Source: Zancudomyces culisetae
Lineage: Eukaryota; Kickxellomycota; Harpellomycetes; Harpellales; Legeriomycetaceae
Assembly: GCA_001969505.1 (NCBI GenBank)
Contig: LSSK01000268.1
Span: forward strand, 3,928 to 33,668
DNA length: 29,741 nucleotides
Direction of reading: 5' to 3'
Shown here: piece after piece, positions 23,577 through 29,741 of the stretch
How positions within the stretch are numbered: position 1 is the stretch's first letter
Layout of the letters: each line of letters begins with the position of its first letter
Translations under genes and position numbers: made by a program
Notes under the pieces: model-generated
Databases searched by the model: none
What the model was told of the DNA's origin: nothing
What the model saw: only the letters and a program-made list of their open reading frames with translations

Positions 23577-24489
23577 TCTTTTCTAAGTATATATATATTG
23601 TTTTCAGCCGAGGGAGGATGAAGGAGGAGAGTTGTGAAACTTTTTTAGAGATATTTTATTATTATACTTTTATATCAATGCGAAAATATGTAAAATTTAA
23701 CTGGTGATATATTTTTATGGTTGTACGAAAAAATAATATCGGAAATTGGTGTTAGATTTAAGGTATTTTTATGAATGGTTGATGAGATGATCATCATTTA
23801 ATGAACCGAATACACAAGTAATGATGAAAAGATAACTGCAAAGACCTAGTATTCAACAAGTTTCAAGCAAGTAAAGGTTAAGAATGTGCATATCTAGGGC
23901 AATGATAATTGAAAAAGGTTGCAATATAAGTTTGTGCTAACTGTTTTTTTTATAGGTATTCACAATTGTTTTAATGCAAGAAATAAATAAAAAGTAACCA
24001 TTCTAATGTTAAATGTTGATATTCTATAAAAGTCTATAAAATCTAATGGATATACATTCCTATATATCATAAAAATGTTGAAATAAGTGGAAAAGTCAAT
24101 TGCCACCATAATAAAAAAAAGTATTCGTTTACTGTAGAGCCAAGTCTTAACAAAACTGATATAATTCAATTTTTTAGTCAGCAGTAAAAACCACCGAGTT
24201 AGTAATATTTCTAGAAACGATATTCTAGTACATTCCGACTTTTCAAGTCTAAAAGCTACTTTTTTGGCAATTTTCTTTTGTGATATTCCAAGTAGTGTTG
24301 TTTTGGAATACCCATGATCCAAGAAAATGGTTGTGTACGTGTTCTAAAGAGTTCAATAGTGTCAAGTGAAACAATGCCAGCAAAATACGAGACAGTTGAT
24401 GATGTTCTCATGCAACTTTGACTATGCCATCCCTGCAAAATAATAAATGAACAAGGAGATTAAGGGGGTATATACACAGGAAAAAATAC
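23577..24489. other. Intergenic region between Psf2 and the PPIL4-like gene
   Basis: This is 0.9 kb of AT-rich sequence holding the Psf2 3' end and the PPIL4-like promoter. On the minus strand, a TTTTGCAG acceptor-like site at 24441-24434 is followed by a 58-codon open frame to a TAG at 24256. It could be a 3' exon of something, but I recognise no family and see no matching donor. Otherwise empty. Confidence 0.5.
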
Positions 24490-25011
24490 TTAAAACTTGA
24501 GTAATTGGTCAAATCCAGCTTTGAATGACGGTTTGATATTGTTAATTTCATCAAAAGTGATATTGTCCATCTGTAGATATGCTTTGTTCAAGATTCCAAG
24601 GCCCTTCAAAATCTTGTTTTCCCGCAATTGATAAATCATAAACACCAGGTTATGTATACTCTGGCTATTCTGAATTTCGGTGGTTTGGTGTTTGAGTATC
24701 AGATACGAAAGTGTGAAAAAACTGTTGTTGGGCAGCCGCTGGAAATAATTTACTTGAGTCTTTTCAGCAATATAGATATGTTCGAGATTTTCGGCTGTTA
24801 ACCATTGCGGTATCACAAAACGACATAGGTCGAGTTTTTTCAGTTGGATTGCTAGCCATAAAGGTACTTCGATTTGCTTTAGAGGATTGAAGGGACCGAT
24901 GGTTCCTGTTATCAATTCGAGTTTTTCTTTGTTGAATAGAGGCATTATGCTGACAATGATGTTTTCGCAGAAATATTGCATTTGCTGCATTGTCAAATTT
25001 ATCCTGTCCAT
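24490..25011 (-). CDS. PSF2: GINS complex subunit Psf2
   Basis: Psf2 is a subunit of GINS, which with Cdc45 and Mcm2-7 forms the replicative CMG helicase. The gene has one exon and 173 residues, slightly shorter than human (185). The N-terminal signature is clear: a helix ending FCENIIVSIMPLF, then GTIGPFNPLKQIEVPLWLAI and LKKLDLCRFVIPQW. The later helical part LPNNSFFTLSYLIL, then LVFMIYQLRENKI and ITFDEIN, follows the A-domain layout of the family. The basic tail seen in some orthologues is short here (ends FDQLLKF). Confidence 0.93.
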   Translation of the reverse strand: MDRINLTMQQMQYFCENIIVSIMPLFNKEKLELITGTIGPFNPLKQIEVPLWLAIQLKKLDLCRFVIPQWLTAENLEHIYIAEKTQVNYFQRLPNNSFFTLSYLILKHQTTEIQNSQSIHNLVFMIYQLRENKILKGLGILNKAYLQMDNITFDEINNIKPSFKAGFDQLLKF

Positions 25012-28000
25012 TTTGATACTATACTGCCCCCCGTTTTTTTAATATTAATGTTGTGTATATTTAACTTTGTGTTGTAATAGAGTGTAAAATGATATTTATG
25101 GTTTTGGTGTTGAAAATCAATAATTTTTTTTTAGTAGAATCGTTGATAAACTACATCATAAAGATATTACAAGGAATAACAACAAAAATTAATAGCAATA
25201 AAAAACAAAACAAATCTAGCAAATTGAATTTACAATGTGCTACAATCACATTACTGGTTAGTGCATTTTTGTTTACATTTTGGTTCGGATAAAAAACAGA
25301 TGCAAACTCAACAATGGAATCACATGGAATCATTTTTTTATGATATGAGATGGGATGATATGAGGGGAATTGAAAGGAATAAGATATTTGCGCAAAAGTA
25401 ATATATGCAAATTGGTAGATGAAAAGGATATGCAAGGCAGGACTGAGTCAAGGAAAAGAAAAGTGGCTTTACTTCAAGTATTCTTATTTTATGATTGATT
25501 TAGATTAGACTCGGTCACCTTTTACCAATTCTGGGGAGTTCAAAGTAAAAGTCATCTAATTAAACAGATAATTAAACTAAAAACACGCAAATAGAGATAG
25601 GTAGACATAACGTGAGACAGAGAGTGAGAGTGAGAGTAAGAGAAAAGAAATGTGGTGTTAAGAGAGGTGTTAATATATTAATTTTGTATCTATTCTTGAA
25701 ATTAAATGAATGAGGATCAACATCAAATTGCAAATAGTGCAAATCACACAAATAATATTGATGGGGCTTAATGGGCATACACAGTAATATATATTAGCGT
25801 TGATTGGTAATAAAACAAGTAGATCATAACAAAAAAAAAACAAAAGCAAAAATATAAATTAAAATAATAATAGAGTATAAAAACGAAATCCATCCAAAAA
25901 CGAACAATCCAATGGCACAGCTGGGGGTAAAATGAATACTTGCAAGATTAATCGATTGAGCATCTTACACATTTGAAAATGCAGTTTACTGGAAAACTCG
26001 CGTCCAAAAAATCCGAGTAAAAAAGAAAAAAAAAAGGTTGATAAATCTTTGAAAAAAAGTTGATATTCTTCCTATCGTATTGATAAAAATGTTACAGGGA
26101 AAAAAATGTATTTGAGGTGAAGACAGCATGGGGAGTGAGGGGAGGGAATTTGAAATATAAAAAGATAAACGGCCAACATCACAAAATTAAACGTTTGGTA
26201 AAAACTTGGACTTTTAAAAGGTAAAGAACAAGGTTATGCAAGAAGATTGGGAAAAGGGGGGAGAAAAGGGGGAGATGATAGGAAGAAGGGAGAGAATGAA
26301 GGAGGAGGAGGAGGGAAGGAGGGGAGGGGAGCAATTCAATGAAACCTCCAAAAATTCTTGTGATTTGCTTTTTCCAAGTTTTAAATTTCAAAATCCATTA
26401 TTAAAAAATGTTCATAAAACAATAAACAATTCTCACTACAGTGTAAAAATAATTATATATTAAAATAATAAAGCAAAAAAAAATATCGGGATAAATTATG
26501 GAAAACGCGAAAACATTAAAAAAAAATTATCCCGTTAAAAAAAATAAAAAACAAAAATTATGGGAAATACAAATTGCAACATATAATATAAACGAAAATA
26601 GAAACTACAACTAAATTGCTTTTCCGGTTTTGGTAAAACAAGAGGAAAAAAAAAAAAAAGTAAAGAATAAAAACTACAGGTCGGTAATTGACAAACAAAA
26701 GCGAATCACATGATAAACAATATTTGGCTGAGATTCGGCAGTTTTTTTTAGTGAATTACCAAATTTTCAATAAATAATAAGAACCAATAAAAACACAAAG
26801 CTCAAACTGCAAGCATTTGGAAGGTTTTTTGTAATTTTAAACGTACAAGATAAATCTACAAAATACAATGAGGCAAGCGAAAATAATCAAAAGATGTAAG
26901 AAAAAAAAATTTTTTTTATATACTTTGTTTTATTTATTTAATTTTATTTTGACAAGGAATAGAATAGAAATAATGATATTGTAACAAAGAAATGGAAATA
27001 ATGATGGAAAAAAAAGGGGGGGGAAAAGAAAAAGGGAGAAGTGCAGCAATTGTGTGTTAAATAATGGAATATTGAATCAATACCAAAACCAACACCAAAA
27101 TTGAAATTGAGAATTGAAATATGAAAAATAAATAGTTTCTGGAAAATAAAGGGTTGAAAACAATGATTCTATATTTAACAAAATGGAAATGTGGAATATT
27201 GAATTAAAAGTATTGGGGACTCGGTTATTAGAATATTACTATTATTATTACAATTATAATTTATATTTTTGCTATTTTCTGAATTGATAAAAAAAATTTT
27301 TTTTTTTCGAGTTTGACTGAAAAGAAGTGCAGGAAAATTAAAGTTATAATAGTATCAAGGGAATAGAACATGAGCAAATAGAAATTAAACGATGAAAAAA
27401 ATGTAGGAAAAAAAAAACACTTTATATTACAGGGGAATTGAATAGTGGAACTTGTGTAAATTGAAAATATAAAACTGTAGCAACAAAGGGCAAAATAATT
27501 TTATATTGTAAGATTAAAAATAAAATGAATAAACTTGAAAAACTGGTTGAAAAAAAAATTAAAAATTAAAAATAAACTAATATTTATCATTATTGCTTTT
27601 GTAGTTAAAAGTAGTTATAATATAGGAATTTAAAAAAAAATAGTAGACTAGTTTGGTTGGGTGGGTTAGTACTTGATATCAATTTTTACAATTACAAGCT
27701 AAAAACGAAAAAAAAAATGAATGTATTAGAAAATTAACAGCCTTGAGATATAATAGCGAAAAAAAAAATTTAAAGCCTGAATTCAAATAGTAAGGGAAAT
27801 CAGAGAATTCAGATGAGAACAAGCATTACGCCAAAAAGAGTATTTATGAACAAAGCCTAGCAAAAAAAAAAGCCATAAGGAGGCAGAAGAAAGGATTGAG
27901 ATATCTAGATAAATAACAGCTGTAAATTTATTCATTGTTTTATTTTTTGAAGAAAAAGAATAGTGATTGAAAGTAGGAATTTGAACTACAGAGAATTTGG

Positions 28001-28267
28001 ATGGAATACTAGGAGTATACAAGAGTAAGAAATCAAGAGTGACAAAGCAAAGAAGAATAGTTACGGATCCAATGTGTTAAGGAAGAATCACGAAAAAGAA
28101 AGGAAAAGAAAAGAAAAGAAAGGCAAGGTTTGCTAGTAGAGTAAAACAAATTCAAAAGTTGAAAACAGAAACAAAACTTTGAAAAAGAGGGGGAGGAGAA
28201 ATTTAAAAAAAAGAAATAAAGGAAAAGTGAAAAGTGAAAAGTGAAAAGGGACAAGAAGCAAGGGTAG
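25012..28267. other. Purine-biased, AT-rich non-coding region upstream of the Set3-like gene
   Basis: This is about 3.25 kb with no supported gene. From about 25.4 kb on, the top strand is strongly A+G-rich. Counted 60-base lines give 54/60 purines (26281), 49/60 (27001) and 50/60 (28081). Uninterrupted purine runs include 26298-26331 (34 nt) and 28092-28123 (32 nt). A9T8 and A8T11 tracts lie at 26901-26917 and 27289-27307. A short tandem repeat of GTGAAAA units is at 28226-28249. Open frames on the minus strand here are Leu/Ser/Phe-rich shadows of the purine bias. The region probably holds the promoter and leader of the downstream gene. Confidence 0.7.
28226..28249 (+). repeat. Short GTGAAAA-type tandem repeat
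   Basis: Three adjacent copies of a 7-bp unit (GTGAAAA), with a partial preceding copy, about 20-40 bp upstream of the Set3-like start codon and therefore probably in its promoter or leader. Confidence 0.8.
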
Positions 28268-29741
28268 ATGATAGAAAGAAAAAGTATAGAAAAAGCGGGG
28301 TATAAAGCTAAAACTCAACGAGCTGGAGGGGAAATAGAGGTGGATGTAGAAGAAGACCAAGGGGTGATAAGATGTATATGTGGGATAGATGAGGATGATG
28401 GGTTTACAATTCAGTGTGAGAATTGTTTGGTGTGGCAACATGCAGTGTGTGTGAATATAGACCAGGATAACGTTCCAGATGAGTATTTATGCGAACAGTG
28501 CAACCCTAGAAAACTAAATGTGAAAAGGGCGTATGAGTACCAACGACAGAGGATAGAGAAAGAGTATAGGCAAGCCAAGGAGCATCGAAAGAGAGTAAAG
28601 GTGTTGGCAGGCAAGAATAGGAAGGGTTCGCAGGTAGGAGAGGAGGGAGGACAACTCGAGAGGAGGAAAAGAGGGCAGGAAGGTAAGAGTGGGCGGAAGA
28701 TGAGTTCTAGATTTTCAGATGGGGGGATGGGAATGGGACAGCTGAGTTCACCGGTTAAGGCAGAAGGGTATACGGACAGCAGTTATATGAGTTCGCCGAA
28801 TCGAGTGCGGAAGGTAGAGAATAGTATAGCAGATTCGGAGGAGGTGATAGAGTATATTCAAGGGCTTTTGAAGACGGAGGAGATAGAGGCGAAGAAAAAG
28901 GGAGGGGAGGGAAAGGAGATGGAGGTGAGAACAGTTGAAGGGAGAGTAGTAGGGGTGTTTTGTAAGACAAAGATGGAGAAACAGGAATATCTTGGGGAGT
29001 ATAAAGGGCGAATAGTGCTGAAAAGCCGATATAAAGAGGACCCGAAAAACCATTATGATTTGTTGCGGCAACCACGACCATATGTAGTATTTCACGAGAC
29101 AATAAATCTAGCAGTGGATGCACGGGTGGAAGGAGACGTGAGTCGGTATATTCGACGCAGTTGTCGGAGTAATGTAGGGGTGCGGAGTTTGAGGGAGGTA
29201 GGAGGACAAAAGATAATGTTGGGGATGTTTGCATCGCGAGAGATTGAGGCAGGAGAGGAGTTGACGCTTGGATGGGAATGGGAAGATGGAGAGATGCCAG
29301 GGTTAGCTAGAAAAGAGGAAGGAGAGGCAGAGGAGTATTTGGGGACACCAGAGGGACGTCGGGTGAACAAAGTGTGGAGACAGGCGTTTGGAGGATGGAA
29401 GTGTGGGTGTCAGCGCGAGAAGTGTCGAGTGCAGCGGTTTTTTGATGTGCTTGGATTGGAGTTGGTGAGTAGTCGTCGAGGGAGTTTTATAGGAGAGAAT
29501 AACAAGGTAAGGAGTGAAAGCAGAGGGAATGGAATAAATGGAACAGAGCGAGAAAGAGGAGGCGAAAGTAGTGAAGATATGGATAAGAAGAATCGAAAGG
29601 TAGGTAAATGGAGCGAGTCATTGAAGAGACGATGGATTAAAATGTATTTAGAAAACAGCAAACAGGAAGAAAAGCAAAAAAGCACTGTGGAAAACAACAG
29701 CAGCAGTAACAGCATCAGCAGCAGTAATAGTAACAGTAACA
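28268..29741 (+). CDS. SET3: Set3/MLL5-like PHD finger and SET domain protein, C-terminus beyond window
   Basis: This is a chromatin protein resembling the scaffold of the Set3 histone deacetylase complex. The frame is open from ATG 28268 (directly after an in-frame TAG) to the window end, 491 codons. A PHD finger with all eight zinc ligands lies at C36, C38, C50, C53, H58, C61, C75 and C78 and should read methylated H3K4. A basic linker follows. The SET domain starts about residue 218 (EVRTVEGRVVGVF). Its core is RYIRRSCRSNV with R296-R297-S298-C299 where active enzymes have NHSC, and the usual final tyrosine is Trp (ELTLGWEW). Both changes are typical of the Set3/MLL5/UpSET group, which is considered catalytically inactive. 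A Cys cluster (KCGCQREKC) follows, then a Ser/Asn repeat tail. The coding strand is unusually purine-rich. Confidence 0.9.
   Translation, partial: MIERKSIEKAGYKAKTQRAGGEIEVDVEEDQGVIRCICGIDEDDGFTIQCENCLVWQHAVCVNIDQDNVPDEYLCEQCNPRKLNVKRAYEYQRQRIEKEYRQAKEHRKRVKVLAGKNRKGSQVGEEGGQLERRKRGQEGKSGRKMSSRFSDGGMGMGQLSSPVKAEGYTDSSYMSSPNRVRKVENSIADSEEVIEYIQGLLKTEEIEAKKKGGEGKEMEVRTVEGRVVGVFCKTKMEKQEYLGEYKGRIVLKSRYKEDPKNHYDLLRQPRPYVVFHETINLAVDARVEGDVSRYIRRSCRSNVGVRSLREVGGQKIMLGMFASREIEAGEELTLGWEWEDGEMPGLARKEEGEAEEYLGTPEGRRVNKVWRQAFGGWKCGCQREKCRVQRFFDVLGLELVSSRRGSFIGENNKVRSESRGNGINGTERERGGESSEDMDKKNRKVGKWSESLKRRWIKMYLENSKQEEKQKSTVENNSSSNSISSSNSNSN

Noticed and set aside
25089-25292. 67-codon plus-strand frame with a C-terminal hydrophobic segment, like a small tail-anchored protein
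   Set aside because: It starts with ATG and is the best small candidate in the region, but it matches no family I know, and composition alone explains it. It remains possible, not supported.
26179-26391. Pro/Leu/Ser-rich minus-strand frame and Glu/Arg/Gly-rich plus-strand partner
   Set aside because: Both arise from the long purine run and have no domain signal.
28755-29715. Several minus-strand frames of 90-160 codons opposite the Set3-like gene
   Set aside because: They are Ser/Leu/Pro-rich shadows; the plus strand encodes clear PHD and SET domains through to the window end.

Overview
This window is eukaryotic nuclear DNA, most likely from a filamentous fungus. It is AT-rich. Most genes have no introns or a few short ones (about 75-175 bp) with GTAAGT-like donors and YAG acceptors. 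The gene set is a conserved eukaryotic core with fungal flavour: Mps1 kinase, GLFG-type Nup54, Set3-type PHD-SET protein, GINS Psf2, Rpb6, cap-binding CBC2 and class III ADH. A secreted ADAM protease, a PPIL4/Cyp6 cyclophilin and a TMEM42-like protein argue against a Saccharomyces-type yeast. A non-yeast, perhaps early-diverging, fungus is my inference; the species cannot be named from this sequence.

Layout from left to right: 1-1354 (-) ADAM-family metalloprotease, running off the left edge; 4030-7247 (+) Mps1/TTK-like spindle-checkpoint kinase in two exons; 7933-9576 (-) 547-aa protein with a DUF3020-like block and Asn/Gln-rich flanks; 11074-12312 (+) nuclear cap-binding protein subunit 2 in five exons; 12682-12763 (-) tRNA-Ser(CGA); 14212-15174 (+) unrecognised 320-aa protein with an internal repeat pattern like two fused beta-trefoils; 15582-17082 (-) S-(hydroxymethyl)glutathione dehydrogenase in three exons; 17909-18295 (-) RNA polymerase subunit Rpb6; 18878-19618 (+) TMEM42-like membrane protein in three exons; 19610-21393 (-) Nup54-like FG nucleoporin in three exons; 22027-23576 (-) PPIL4-like cyclophilin-RRM protein in two exons; 24490-25011 (-) GINS subunit Psf2; 28268 to the right edge (+) Set3/MLL5-like PHD-SET protein, cut by the window end.

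The genes do not form one pathway. They cover mitosis (Mps1), replication (Psf2), transcription and chromatin (Rpb6, Set3), RNA processing and export (CBC2, PPIL4, Nup54), formaldehyde detoxification (ADH) and secretion (ADAM). I see no transposon, CRISPR, defence or secondary-metabolite cluster.

The points most worth a second look are the 320-aa orphan; a 9-bp tail-to-tail coding overlap between the TMEM42-like and Nup54 genes; a stretch of about 4 kb on the right with a strongly purine-biased top strand that continues into the Set3-like gene; and a signal-peptide exon for the ADAM protein recovered by splicing.
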